DNA of 64,000 bases from Epiperipatus broadwayi (Eukaryota; Onychophora; Udeonychophora; Euonychophora; Peripatidae). Positions 37,847 to 49,173 of this stretch are shown piece by piece. A program made the translations under genes and the position numbers. The DNA lies in NCBI GenBank assembly GCA_028023455.1, contig JAQFVV010012405.1:3971149-4035148 (forward strand), written 5' to 3'. Under the pieces are notes generated by a model. The model saw only the letters and a program-made list of their open reading frames with translations, was not told where the DNA came from and did not search any database. Within the stretch, counting starts at the first letter, position 1, and each line of letters starts with the position of its first letter.

Positions 37847-39775
37847 TGAACCAGATACTTCATCCGATTCAAAAGTTCTATCATGTAAATTAAAAAACAA
37901 GTTTTATATGTGCAATAACACATACCTATTTATATTGAAATCTTATATTTTTAATTCTCAGTTGATTTTAGTATAAAAATTTTTTTATTATGATGCTTGT
38001 TTTATTTTAAAATAATTATAAGCAAGCAAAGTTTAATTAGTCTTCTTATAAAAGTATTTTATTTAAAAAACTGAAAAAATTTAATGTTGATTTATTTTAA
38101 AGCTGAGATTTAGTTTGATATGTTTTTTTTTTTTGAAAAAGAAAAAGTAATAATAATAATTTTGTAAGATAAAGCCCGGTAAGATATTGTTTTTCTAATT
38201 AAGATTGAGCAGAGATAGAGATTTACCCTGGTTGAAAGTTTAAAAAAAAGATTGCGCAGGAGATAACAATAGACATAAATAGCTCTGGGTTTTTTTTTTG
38301 TCTTATCAGATTATTCAGAGAGACTATTCTCATCATTCAGTTCTTTTTGTTCAGTTTATTCAGTTTCTTGATTGAGGATTCATCCAGATTTTAGCTGTTA
38401 TTGAACTGCTGCATCATTAAAGTGATTCTACTTTTTATTTGATATTTGTTCCATGAGAATCACCAAGTTAAATTTCCGTTGACTGACAATAATTCTATTT
38501 GCCATGATAATAGCAGCCATTCAGACGCCATGCCTATAATATATGCCATGAAGAATCTCCACAACATGATGGGCTGAGCCTTTCCAAAGATGAACTGCCA
38601 GAGTTCCAAATTGTGACTTCAATCATGACCTAAGTGTCAAGTACAGAGTGGATCCTGATAGTGCCTCCATTCTTCTGAACCTGTAGTAAATGACAGCCAT
38701 TGTATAGGACTCTATAAACTGAACTTTGTGTGAACAGCAGAAATTAATATTACCTCAAGGTAACTTACTTTTCCATATCAAAATCAGGGTTAAATCTCTA
38801 ATTAAGTCTAGAAAATCTCAGCTTAATCTTAAAAAGAAATTATATTTATGATGTGTAATTTATCATCTTACATATTAATGTATTGGTTTTTTTTTATATT
38901 TTTTTTACATTACAATCTTAGTAGCAAGATTTTTCCATCTTAATATATTACTTATTTGAGAGTGTATGACGAGTGATAGTTCTATGATTAACTCTTGATA
39001 AATACTCAGACCAACCTTAGTAGTTTTCTTTTACTCTCCTGTTTTGTTTTGTTTTTTGTTTGTTTGTTTGTTTGCTTTGTCGTTAAACTTAATCAAACTT
39101 GGTTTGTGTTTCTGCAGACTGCTGATCCCTTGGCGAGCGGTTTAAAGGATATAGGATTTTGTTTTCTTGGTAGAGATTTATTTTCTATAACTAAGATTAC
39201 ATAGTTCATAATGTTACTTTACTTGTGTGAGACTAACCTTGGCTTGTTTAAACGTACTTGTCCATGAGCGTTTTGCAGAATTAGGGCATTCTTGGTTCCG
39301 ACATTTCTTTTCCGGACTAAGAAAAGCTCATGTGTGCTGTCCCGTTGTTCTCCTCAAGCATCCATCTTACTAAATCTCTATAGGAAAAATGGAATTGGTT
39401 GGGTGAACCACTAGCAGGAAGATATAAGCCTTATCATGTTATGAATGAGAAACAAACTTGTCTGCCTGGGTATTTACCGTGTTAATGCTCGCACACAGTC
39501 AATGTTAAGATCTGCTAAGAAAATTTAGATCAAGTTCTCATGTTTATTTTGTGATTGTTTAATAAATTAAAAAAAGTTCTTGTAATTATTTTGGCGGACG
39601 TTTGTCTCAGTGTTTTCTCAATTGTCTAAACAATTTTACGATCTTTTGTTTCTCCCTGAGTTTAGTCGGCGCAAACCATCATCATCATTTTTTCTGATCA
39701 CAGTAAATAAATTTTCCAGATACATAGTGGTCTGGTGGCGCCCTCTATGTCAGAATAGATTGAATGTCCAGTACA
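37847..39775 (+). repeat. Outer gypsy 5' LTR
   Basis: 1,929 bp direct partner of 50,930-52,883, collinear with scattered differences and small indels. It starts with TG and ends with CA. A stretch near its 3' end, GTTTAATAAATTAAAAAAAG (about 39,557), could serve polyadenylation. TGGCGCC lies at 39,736-39,742, inside the LTR. The length is at the long end for gypsy LTRs. Confidence 0.92.
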
Positions 39776-40394
39776 TAGGATAGTAATTTTTAGCACAGCC
39801 AATGTAGGGCTTTGAGTTTTAAAACCCATGTGAGATTTTGTTTGGACAGTTATTTCAGGTGTTGTAAGCAAGATTCAGTAGGTAGGGATCAGTTTGTGCT
39901 AAATTGTAGGAAGCAGTTTGGGAGTAGGTGGTTCTTCTTTTCAATATGAATAATTAATATATAGTTAAACAGCATTCTTTAGAGTTATTACTGAACGGAC
40001 GGGTCAGACAAATAGATATTAAGAAGTTATATATTTATTTTGTTTCTTTTTTTTGAAAAAAAAAGAGTATTAGTTCTACGTTCATAAAATAATAATTAAA
40101 AAAAAAGCAAAGAGTTTGGGTTCTCATTTTAGAAATAATAAAATATAAGAGAGATTTTTTTTTAAGTTAAAAATTCGCCATTACGTAGTAAAATAATAAT
40201 AAAAAAAGCAGAGTTTAGGTTCGCGTTTAAAAAAAAAAAAAGAAGTAAAGAGTTTAACTTTTGTGCTTTAAATATATATATTAATAAATAGCAGTTGAGG
40301 ATTAAAAAAAAAATAAATTTCATAAATAGACAAAAGTTCCGTTGGGAATTTAAATAAAGTTAGAGAAGAGGCTGAAGATAGACGAGCTAGCATC
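39776..40394 (+). other. Outer gypsy leader region
   Basis: Non-coding leader between the LTR and the gag start, with many A runs. It begins TAGGATAGTAATTTTTAGC rather than a canonical TGG primer-binding site. The inner element's leader begins GAGGATAGCAGCGGG, so AGGATAG(T/C)A is shared at the same place and may mark the primer site. Confidence 0.6.
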
Positions 40395-41360
40395 ATGACT
40401 GAAATAGATTGGCAAATAAAATCTTTTATGGCTGATATTTGGGAAAGCCCATTAGAGCATTTGAAGAGCCTGCAAGAGATGTTTCGATTTCATAATTGGC
40501 AGGTGACTGAACAAGTGGCAATTACATGCCACTATTTACAAGGAATGGCTGAGGATTGATGGCATATTTTAAAGATCAAGCCACAGACTTTTTGGGATTA
40601 CAGATGCAAATTATTGCACACTTTTTGGACTGAAGAAAAGCAGTATCATATCTTCATCAATATATCACAAGAAAGATATATTAAGGATAATGGAGAAACT
40701 TACACCCAGTTTTTCTGCAGAGAAGCAGCAAGGCTGAAGTCATTGATAGCTTTCTTTTTATCTGAGAGGCTGATATGCCGAATAGTATTGGGCAATATGC
40801 CAAAGGATATACAGCAGATCATGTTGTGTAGTAGCAACAGTCACTTTGAAGAAATTATCAAACTGTTAAATCAAATTGAACATAATCAGCCCCAAGAAGA
40901 AGTGGAGAAAAGAACAATGCAGGGTGATCAGGTAATTTCGATAGAAAAAGGTCAAAAGAGTCAATTATCAGCTTCAATTAAAAAAAGTAAAGAAAGCCAT
41001 AGGACTGTCACTAATGTGGTGGTGGATCAAGAAGAACCAGGATGGAATGGAGCTATGCAGACATGCCCAATTGTCAGTATAAAGACTGGAGATATCATTA
41101 CAGAAGCATCGATTGATTCAGGCAATCAAATGTCATTGGTCTCTAGTAAGTTTTATCTGAAAATAAAAAAAGACCAGCCACATTTGTATACACTGCCAAT
41201 AAAGGAAATGCAAGTGACACTGGCCAATGGCAAGAAGGCAAATATTGAAACCAAACAGGTATGGTTACATTTGCATCTGGGTTAGTCCATGTCTTTTTGA
41301 TAATGCCTGGTCTCATACAAGATGTGATAATTGGGACTGATTTTGTTATACAGATATAAA
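40395..41360 (+). pseudogene. Outer gypsy gag-protease, with stop and frameshift
   Basis: The ATG at 40,395 starts MTEIDWQIKSF. A TGA at 40,557-40,559 sits where the inner element encodes the first Trp of ARDWW, so a Trp codon was probably lost. The frame then stays open to 41,285. A central capsid-like helical region is followed by a Lys-rich stretch and an aspartic protease with ASIDSGNQMSLVS (DSG active site near 41,115) and MQVTLANGKKA. The protease end (VIIGTDF) lies in another frame around 41,325-41,345, so a frameshift occurred near 41,275. There is no CCHC zinc knuckle between capsid and protease. Confidence 0.88.
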
Positions 41361-41519
41361 TGTGTGTTGGATTATAACAAATGTTTATTTCTTTGCCAAG
41401 AAGTTTTGATGCCATTTGAAGAGCTAAAGAATTATAAGCCACTTCAGGTACAGTGTGTCCAGCAAGTGAGGGATACTGTGGAAATGCAAAATAAAGTGTC
41501 ATAATCTATTCTAAAAGGA

Positions 41520-42400
41520 ATGGAAGAACAACACCCGCTAATGGAACTGTTGAGGGAGTTTTATTCAGTTTTTTCGAATAGGCCTAATATCATTGAGGGG
41601 TATATGCATCGCATTCAAGTTAAGGATGAAAGCTATTTCCAGAATCGTTCATATTCCATTCCATTTCAATATAAGGCTGAAGTAGATCTTCAAATACAGC
41701 AAATGATTGAATGGGGAGTTATTGGAAAGCACACATCCCCATATATTAACCCGTTAGTAGTGGTAAAGAAAAAAGATGGATTTGTCAGGATATGTTTGGA
41801 TGCCCGGCGGTTGAATGCCATTACCGTTTCAGAAAGAAACTTTCCATCTACAGTAATGGAACTTCTCTCATAATTTCAAGGGAAAACCATTTTCTCTATA
41901 TTGGACTTGACATACAGTTATTGGCAAATCCCGCTACCATCCATCTGACCACAAATATATGGCCTTCCGCTATAAAGGGCATACATATGCGTTTAAACGT
42001 ATGCCTTTTGGATTAATCAATAGTGGTTCAGGACTTCTAAAGTGTTTGGATCAAGTGTTATCAGACAAAATCAAAAGCCTGATTGTGATGTATATGGATA
42101 ACATAGTCATCACATCTAAAAATATGGAAGAACATACGGAACACTTGAAAATGTTCTTAATGGAGTGTTACCAGAAAAACATTACCATCAATTTACAAAA
42201 AAACTGTCTGGTCCAGGAGGAGGTTACATTTTTAGGCTTCTTAATCAGGAAAGAGGGTCTTAAACCTCATCCAGAGAAAATAACAGCAATACAACATTTT
42301 CCTACCCCCACTAATAGGTGTCTGGTGTGGTCTTTTCTGTGGTTATGCAATTTTATCATCGATTTTATGAAAATTTTGCATTAGATGTTGCAAATTTGGT
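41520..42400 (+). pseudogene. Outer gypsy reverse transcriptase, broken
   Basis: Segment 41,520-41,873 has YPVP-like SYSIPFQYK, PLVVVKKKDGFVRICLDAR (fingers, motifs 1-2) and LNAIT. The frame stops at 41,871. FSILDLTYSYWQI (motif A) continues after the stop, and after a frameshift near 41,935 comes MAFRYKGHTYAFKRMPFGL (motif B). Motif C reads YMDN at 42,091-42,102 instead of YxDD: the second catalytic aspartate is asparagine, which should abolish DNA synthesis. The thumb region FLGFLIRKEGLKPHPEKI follows. Confidence 0.92.
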
Positions 42401-42740
42401 TCAGTTATTAACAAAAGACCAAAAATGGGTATGGGAGTACAAACAGGAGCAGGAATTTCAACACATTAGAAAGAAGTTTTTGGAACAGGTGGTTCTAGCC
42501 TACCCTGACTTTTCACAAACTTTTTATGTTCAGACCAACAGCAGTGGGCAAGGGCTTGGGGTTGTGTTATTTCAAATTGAAAAACAATGTCACAGAGTGT
42601 TGTATTTTTGTAGCTGCAAGCTAAAAGGGTGGAAAATAATTACACAACAACAGAAAAGGAAGCTCTGGCCATTGTGTGGGCTTTCAGTTAATTCAAACAA
42701 TTCTTGCTTGGGTCAGAGATTGTTGTAATTACGGATTCTA
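42318..42740 (+). pseudogene. Outer gypsy RNase H, first catalytic Asp lost
   Basis: Starts in FYHRFYENFA (RT-RNase H connection), then W-x-W-EYKQEQEF and LAYPDFSQTFYVQTNSSGQG. In active Ty3/gypsy RNases H this reads TDASxxG; here the Asp is Asn (AAC near 42,535), removing a metal ligand. GLGVVLFQ and RVLYFCS continue the fold. The second half is out of frame after about 42,640, with the TERE-like Glu region reading QQKRKLW. Confidence 0.88.
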
Positions 42741-42802
42741 AGAGCTTGGAATTTCTTAATAGCAGTTATTTATTGAATGATTGATTGATATGATGGAGTC
42801 TT

Positions 42803-43730
42803 ATGCTATGGAAATTCCAGTATACAGTTCTATATTATAAAGGAAAGGAAAATATTGTGGCGGATATTTTGAGTCACCTTCCCGTAGATCTGACCCCACA
42901 TCATCTTGAGCCCAACAATCTGAGTATTGCAGCATTCACATTGACCATATACAAGTCCATAGAGCAACAATTACTAAGGCTACCTGAAATACAGGAGACC
43001 AGCCCAGAGTATGCACAAATCATGACATATAAGAAAGGGATGGGAACTTCAGACCCCAGAGACCCAGCAACATTGGGAAAATATGAAGCCTATAGAATAA
43101 ACGATAGTGTATTGCAATACAGAGTTGCCATGGAAGAAGATTCATGGAGAAATTCTTATACCCCAAGGAATCAGAAACAAACTTATAGAGTATATACATT
43201 GCCTTTATGGACACTTTGGACCATGTAAAGTAGAACATGTGCTCAGGGAAGTATTTTACTGGCCAAGTTTATATTCAAATGCATGTGTTCACAAACTAAC
43301 CATGTAAATAAGAGATTTACTGGGATCTTACAGCCTATTTTAGCACACAACCCTAATGAATTGTTGGCCATAGATTTTTATGGGCCTTTACCTGCCTATA
43401 AGCATTACCGATATTTAATCGTAATGTACGACATATTTTCTAAGTATGTAGCTGCATATCCATTAAGAAAGGCAGATACTCGAAGTACTATCCAGATCTT
43501 ACAGGAGCATCAGTTTTTGAAGATTGGTAGGCCCCAGATGATACTTACAGGTCATGGGACACCCTTTAAATCTTACCATTGGAAAAAGTGGATTCTGCAA
43601 CAGGGCATTCAGCATGTATTAACATCTATTCGTAATTCTCAATTGAATCCCTGTGAGAGAGTCATGAGGAAGTTAAACTGTTTATTTTGGCTTTATGTCA
43701 GCAAAAATCACCGTGATGGATGAATCAGAC
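42803..43730 (+). pseudogene. Outer gypsy integrase, N-terminal and catalytic core, broken
   Basis: 42,803-43,130 is the tether with YKGKENIVADILSHLP. The zinc-binding region IEYIHCLYGHFG ... FYWPSLY follows in another frame (43,107-43,290), and its Cys pair is decayed. The core (43,283-43,723) has LLAIDFYGPLP (first Asp, about 43,373), MILTGHGTPF near 43,540, where the usual SDHG Asp is Gly, and SQLNPCERVMRKL (Glu, about 43,655). The D-D-E triad is therefore D-G-E and strand transfer would be lost. Confidence 0.9.
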
Positions 43731-44146
43731 AGAAAACATCACTAGCTACATAAAATGGACACAGAATGAATCTACAGGGTTTGCTCCCATCAGATTACAT
43801 TTTGGACAGAATTATCCAATGCTCATAAAGGCTCCCTTGCCTGTAAATCAGGTAAAAATTGATAAAGAAATGGATAAAAGAAAGGCTCAAATAAAGTTGA
43901 AACATGGCTGAAGTACACGTAAAGTGGGGAAATCCATGACCATGTAGATTCAAGGTAGGGGACTTGGTTTTTGTGTGAAAACCTCATGTCAGCAATCCAA
44001 CACAGAATCAATATAAGAAAAATTTCCCAGTATATGAGGGACCCTTCACTATACAAAAGAAAAGTGGTCCGAATGCCTTTATATTGGAAGATGAGTGTGG
44101 GGTTTATGGATCTTATAATGCACGAAGCCTTAGGCCAGCCACATAA
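43720..44146 (+). pseudogene. Outer gypsy integrase C-terminal region
   Basis: NESTGFAPIRLHFGQNYPM (the HESTGxTPxxLxFG block) is followed, after a break, by FKVGDLVFV, a TGA, then FPVYEGPFTIQKKSGPNAFI and YNARSLRP, ending at TAA 44,144-44,146. This is the GPY/F module of Ty3/gypsy integrases, seen intact in the inner copy. No envelope frame follows; only about 130 bp separate it from the inner insertion. Confidence 0.85.
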
Positions 44147-44280
44147 AGGATAGGAGGTACACTTAAGGAATTGATCTCAGGGCAAGTGTTCAGCCAGGAG
44201 AGGGGGATTTAAATGTTGGGGTTTAAAAAAACAGCAATAAAAAACAGCAAATAAATGTGTTTATTTTTTTTTGTTGGCGT

Positions 44281-45963
44281 TGTAACAAAACATTTTGTTA
44301 CGCTCTTAAATTTTATGAGATTTAAACATAGGGTGGCCATTCGAGGGCGCCACTAAGCATTTCTGCCTAGACCATATTATAAAATTTCTATAATAATGGT
44401 TAATTTATTTACGAACAGCAATCACCAAATGTAAATCTTAAAATAATTTTATTTTAATGGACCAAAAGATTATAAAATGAATTATAAGAATTAATTATAA
44501 TAAACAAAAAAAAAATCGACACTTCACTATTGTTGAAATATTTATTATATCTTTATTCTATTTGTTGGTTATTCCCTTCCCTCGTACTAGTCTAATCAAA
44601 CCCTCCCGATTCTTTTTTTTTTCTAATCAAGAATTAACATACATCATTCTTGAAGGAACATGCACTGTCACTTTACCAATTATACAATATTTTCATCAAA
44701 TATCATGGTATATAACTATGAGTGAACTCAAGGGTGACTTACTATAAGAGTGTGTTTGTTAAAAACAAATGCATTCAAACCTCCTCTTTCTAATGTTAAA
44801 TCTTTTTATCTTAAATTTTTACTTGTCCTTAGATCGAGTATACAATTTTTCTTATTCCTATCTGTACATTATAAGAACAACAATCATATAAACTAAAGGT
44901 AAGTTTAATTAATAGAACGTAACCAAAAAAAATAAATAATAAAAAAAAAACAATATAATGTGTATTAATTTGAATTAGTAAATACATCTACTTAAAGACT
45001 ACATAGCCCCCCTTTTTATTGCTGAAACTTTGAGATATTTGAAGTGAAGGCTTTTCTTTCTTTTTTTAAAATTCTATTACGCAAATGTCTCTTAAGATTA
45101 TTATAAAAAAAAGTCTATTTACCCTGATCGATCAGTGTAGATCCTGTGTGGGTGGCATATTTCACTTTATATTCATCATGGTTTGTCCGTGGTTTTCTTC
45201 CAGTCCGTTCTCCTCAGCTAGCTCTCTATGTCCAGCATTTACAAGGCAGTTCTAGGCGGTAATAGGAAGAGGTTCCCCAAGGGGGAAAGTTCTGTTAGAT
45301 CTAGCTGCTCAACATTTTCTCCTTGCGCTTACTTCTTAATTTTTTTTATATAATTAATTTTACAATATTTACTATTGATGAGTCCGAGCCAAATTTAAAC
45401 TTATAGATTAGGTATTGATCTCGGCAGAAATCCAATTAATTTTAAACAAAAGGAAAGTCCGTAATTTATAGTTTTTTTTCAAAGTCTCAGTTCACACCTT
45501 TAATATTCTCTTCTTTTATTTCATATTTTATTTTAAAATCCCAAAGAAACATTCCAATTGATCAGCGTAATAGATAGCATAAAAATACCTTCACTGTCAA
45601 AGCCCCAACAATAGATTTATTTGCTTTCTTTTCCCTTCTATCTTTAAGAATTTTTTTAAAGACTAAACAAAAGACAAACTTTTATCAAAATGTAAGATCT
45701 TGATCTAATTTATTTTAACTTCTTAAAACTACATTTTAAAATTAAGTGTTAATTTATATTTCTTTTCTCAAAAATTATGTATTATAAAACAATATTTTTA
45801 TTTTAACAAAGTATATGTGTGTGTATATATATGAGCTGATAGAAAAGTACATGTTTATTTATTTCTAATAAAACAAGTTTTATTACAATGTATATATTTT
45901 ATATTTACAAAATATGTGTGTATATATATGTATGAGTATGAGGTGGCAGAAAATACCAGCTCA
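44281..45963 (-). repeat. Inner gypsy 3' LTR (1,683 bp)
   Basis: On the plus strand it begins TGTAACAAAACATTTTGTTAC and ends AAAATACCAGCTCA. About 590 bp around 44,494-45,080 are absent from the partner LTR. Since both LTRs are copied from one template, the difference arose after insertion or by template switching. GGCGCCA lies at 44,346-44,352. Confidence 0.92.
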
Positions 45964-45990
45964 TTGCACCCTTTTCCCAAAAACAAAAAA
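45964..45990 (-). promoter_or_regulatory. Inner gypsy polypurine tract
   Basis: On the minus strand TTTTTGGGAAAAGGGTGCAA abuts the 3' LTR start TGAGCTGG. Purine-rich and correctly placed to prime plus-strand DNA. Confidence 0.7.
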
Positions 45991-46028
45991 ATTTTAAAAA
46001 AAAACCCTTTTAATCACGCCGTGATGTC

Positions 46029-46310
46029 TTAATTTTTTTTCTTTTCTTTACAAGGTTTTAGGCTTCGTGCATTATAAGTGCACTTTTTATTTCTTTTACC
46101 TTGTATTATAAATGCATTAGGTCCGCATTTTTGGAGGATCCTGTATGGGCCTTTGAATAGGGGGAAAAACTTTTTATATTGTTTATCACTTAATTTGCTA
46201 ACTGGCTGAGTTTTAACATAAACCCAGTCTTCTACCGTAAATTGTACTGGGCAAGCATTCCCCTTCTTTATTCTCTGTTCAGCTTTCTTCTTTAATCTGT
46301 CTCTAGCCAA
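46029..46310 (-). pseudogene. Inner gypsy integrase C-terminal GPY/F module
   Basis: 93 open codons: basic start RDRLKKKAEQRIKKG, then FTVEDWVYVKTQPVSKL, FPLFKGPYRILQKCGPNAFI and TYNARSLKPCKEKKKN at the C-terminus. The GPY/F module contributes to DNA binding and multimerisation in Ty3/gypsy integrases. The methionine at 46,310 is probably internal; the true polypeptide continues from the core upstream, separated by a stop. Confidence 0.88.
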
Positions 46311-46313
46311 GCT

Positions 46314-47158
46314 TCAATTCTCCACTACATTTATCATTTCAGTAACAGTGGAAATGGGACATTTGAGGAGAGAATGCTCAACTCGACCATAATGAAAGTG
46401 TTCTGGAGTTAATCCTATAGATTCGTGGTATGTATAATTAATTATTTTAACCATTTGTGGCAATACTTTAAACCACTGTTGATGGTTACCTTTCAAATGT
46501 ATGTGAAATAAGTTCCCCAATTATTTCATAACCCATTCGCAAGGGTTAGATTGAGGGTTACTGATAGAGGTGAGAACGTGATGTATCTGTTTTTGCTGAA
46601 GCCAATTCTTCCATTCTCTCGATATAAAAGGAGTTCCATGATCACTCAAAATCGTCTGAGGTTTGCCAACTTGAACAAATTGTTTTTCTTTTAGCACAGT
46701 TATGGAAGACCCAGTGTCAGCCTTTCATAAGGGGTAGGCCTGTACTAATTTTGAGAAAACGTCAAAGGCCACCAATATATATTTATATCTACAAAATGTG
46801 GAAGTGGGCTGTAAAAATCTATGGCTAGCAGCTTGTTCGGGTTCTTAGCTATTATTGGTGCCGGTGTCCCAGTGTAATTTTTATTAGCTGGTTTACTTTG
46901 CCGACACTCATGGCACCCCTGTAACATAGTAACCACTGACCTATACAAACTTGGCCAATAATACCGTCTCTGTATTAGTTTACTTGTTTTAAGAGACCCA
47001 TAATGCCCATATATACCATGCACATATTTTATTAGTCTTTCCCTTAGATTTTGCGGTATAAATACTCTCCAACAATCTACTCCCTTTCTAACCTGAAACA
47101 TCAATAACCCATTTATTATTTTATACCAATATAATTTGTTTTTTTTTTTTGCGTGCAA
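46314..47158 (-). pseudogene. Inner gypsy integrase zinc-binding and catalytic core, broken
   Basis: The open segment 46,745-47,158 has the HHCC domain (IKYVHGIYGHYG ... GCHECRQSK) and LLAIDFYSPLP (first Asp). A frameshift near 46,795 moves VAFDVFSK to another frame. AYPL is followed by a TGA where the outer copy has Arg. TILSDHGTPF (second Asp, about 46,627-46,650) and SNPCEWVMK (Glu) follow. YTYHESIGLTPEHFHYG lies in 46,314-46,520. All three D-D-E residues survive, unlike in the outer copy, but the frame is interrupted at least three times. Confidence 0.9.
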
Positions 47159-47159
47159 T

Positions 47160-47790
47160 TTTTTTGTTGTCTGACATTTGCTTCTTTACAGCCTTGTATC
47201 AGCTTCCTGCACGTAGTGTTCGAGTTTTGAAAAAATTTGAGTCTTTTCAAATCTTTCTCTATCAATACCGCAGGATCTGCTTTAAGAGATATTAATCAAG
47301 CTCCCTCCAGTATTAAATTTTGACTGTGATCCGTAAGCAGATTTCTGCTTAATATATCCGGTACTATATTTTTTTTCCCGGCGCAATGAATTACACTGTA
47401 ATTAAACTTCTGTAAGTATAATGCCCATCTTATAAGTCTATCATTAGTTAAGTAACACCTATTTATAAACTCTAAGCTTTTATGATTGGTGATAATAATA
47501 ACCTCAGATCCTAAAAGTAAATGCTTGTTTATTTAATGCCCACACAATTGCCAATGCCTCCCTTTCCGTAGTGGTATAATTTCTTTCCACTGGATTTAAT
47601 GTCCTACTTAAAAAATACAAAACCTGAGGTATCTTCTCTTCATTCTCTTGAAACAGTACCGCTCCCAATCCTACACTACTACTATCAGTTTGTAATCTAA
47701 AAGGTTTGTCAAAATCCGGATAGGCGAGTGCTACATTACCTACAAAAAATTTTTTAATCTGTTTAAATGCTTGCTCTTGTTTTTCCATCC
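47160..47790 (-). pseudogene. Inner gypsy RNase H and tether
   Basis: 47,504-47,788 encodes WEKQEQAFKQIKKFF-like text with LAYPDFDKPFRLQTDSSSVG, GLGAVLFQE, VLYFLSRTLNPVERNYTTT and EREALAIVWAL. The catalytic Asp (TDSS) and Glu (TERE) are both present. Downstream, in another frame, NHKSLEFINR and KNIVPDILSR (about 47,340-47,500) mark the end of RNase H and the tether to integrase. The frame breaks at about 47,504. Confidence 0.9.
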
Positions 47791-47944
47791 ATTCTCACTT
47801 GCTTTCTTTTCTCAGTAAATGCACAAATGCTTCAGTATCTGTAGAAAAATCTTTGTAGAACCTTTGATAGAAATTGCATATACCAAGGAACAATCTAATC
47901 TGTTTTCTATTCTTTGGTTGAAGGAATTTAACGATCGCTTCTAT

Positions 47945-48826
47945 CTAGTCAGGATGGGGCCTCACCCCTTTAGCACATATGAGATGACTGAGAAATATAA
48001 TTTCTTCCTGAAATATATTACTTTTCTTCAGATTTATTGTAATGTTCTTTTCGTGACACTCATGGAGGAACACAATTAAATTTTCAAAATGTTCCTGAGG
48101 CGTGATGCAATCATGACATCGTCCATATAATAGAGTATAAATTCTTTTACCTTCAGAGAAAGTACCTGGTCTAAACATCATAATAGCCTTGACCCACTGT
48201 TAATTAGTCCAAATGGAACTCGTTGAAACATGTATGTAAAGCCTTCATAACGGAATGCCGTGTATTTTTGATCCTCAGCGTGGAGCACCATCTGCCAGTA
48301 ACTTGATGTCAAATCGAATGATGAAAAATATTTTTTTTTAAAATTCCAACAGCAAATCTGTAATTCAGGGTGGCACATCCCGATCAGGTATAGTAATAGT
48401 ATTTAACTGCCGAGCATCTAAGCATACTCTCATAGGGCCGTCCTTTTTTTTACAATTACTAAAGGGTTTATATACGGTGACTATTGTTTTTTTTATAATA
48501 CCTTATTGTTCCATTTGTTGTATTTGTTTATCAATTTCCTCTTTATATTTGACAGGAACTGGGTACGACCTACCCTGAAAATGAGTTTCTTCTTTCACCT
48601 TTATCCGATGAACATATAGCTTTATAATTTTGGGTTTAATAGCGAATACTTGTTCATTTTTCAAAAGTGCCACTTTAAGTTGACTTTTCCAGCCCCTATT
48701 ATTATTATCTAACTCAGTTATTTTACATTCTATTTCTTGGTATATGTCATTAGTTACCATGTAAGCTACCTTGTTATCACTCTGTCTGCTATATCCACTA
48801 AATGGCACCTTTTCGTTTCCTATCAT
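47945..48826 (-). pseudogene. Inner gypsy reverse transcriptase, broken but with YMDD
   Basis: 48,503-48,826 holds the connector and fingers (VHRIKVKEETHFQGRSYPVP). 48,178-48,378 holds motif A (FSSFDLTSSYWQM) and motif B (FRYEGFTYMFQRVPFGL). Motif C YMDDVMIAS is coded at 48,118-48,129 in a frame different from its neighbours, so frameshifts flank it. FLHECHEKNITINLKKSN and FLSHLICAKGVRPHPD form the thumb (47,945-48,110). The segment between 48,380 and 48,500 (KKKDGPMR-like) is also out of frame. Confidence 0.92.
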
Positions 48827-48862
48827 TATATTCTTTTCGCTATAATTAATTTTCGTCCCGGT

Positions 48863-49170
48863 TCAGTGCATAAAATCCGACCCCAATATAAGATCTACTA
48901 CCAAACCTGACATTGATAATAATGTATGCTGTATTTTTTTCTTCCCACTTGTACTTCCTTGTATATTTGTATAGGATCTACTCTTTTGCCATTAGCCATA
49001 GTTATTTCAGACTTTCTTAATGGTAACAACTGTATTTTCCTCTTCTGATCTCTGATTTGATCTAATATTTTATTTGAGATTATCGAGACTTGACTCCCCG
49101 TGTCTAGTAGGGCCTGCATCTCTATTTCCTGTATTTTTACCATTATCATAGGGCAAGTTTGTTCTGCCAT
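48863..49170 (-). pseudogene. Inner gypsy aspartic protease
   Basis: The ATG at 49,168-49,170 follows the gag TAA by one codon in the same frame. Residues 18-30 read MQALLDTGSQVSI, the DTG active site, then EITMANGKRVDP and YSIHYYQCQ. The flap-distal motif VVDLILGSDFMH is in another frame at 48,865-48,905, ending in a TGA (48,863-48,865). The enzyme would process the Gag-Pol polyprotein as a dimer. Length is typical of a retropepsin domain. Confidence 0.88.
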
Positions 49171-49173
49171 CGT

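Noticed and set aside
41143-41502. 119-codon minus-strand frame
   Set aside because: Antisense to the outer gypsy protease region.
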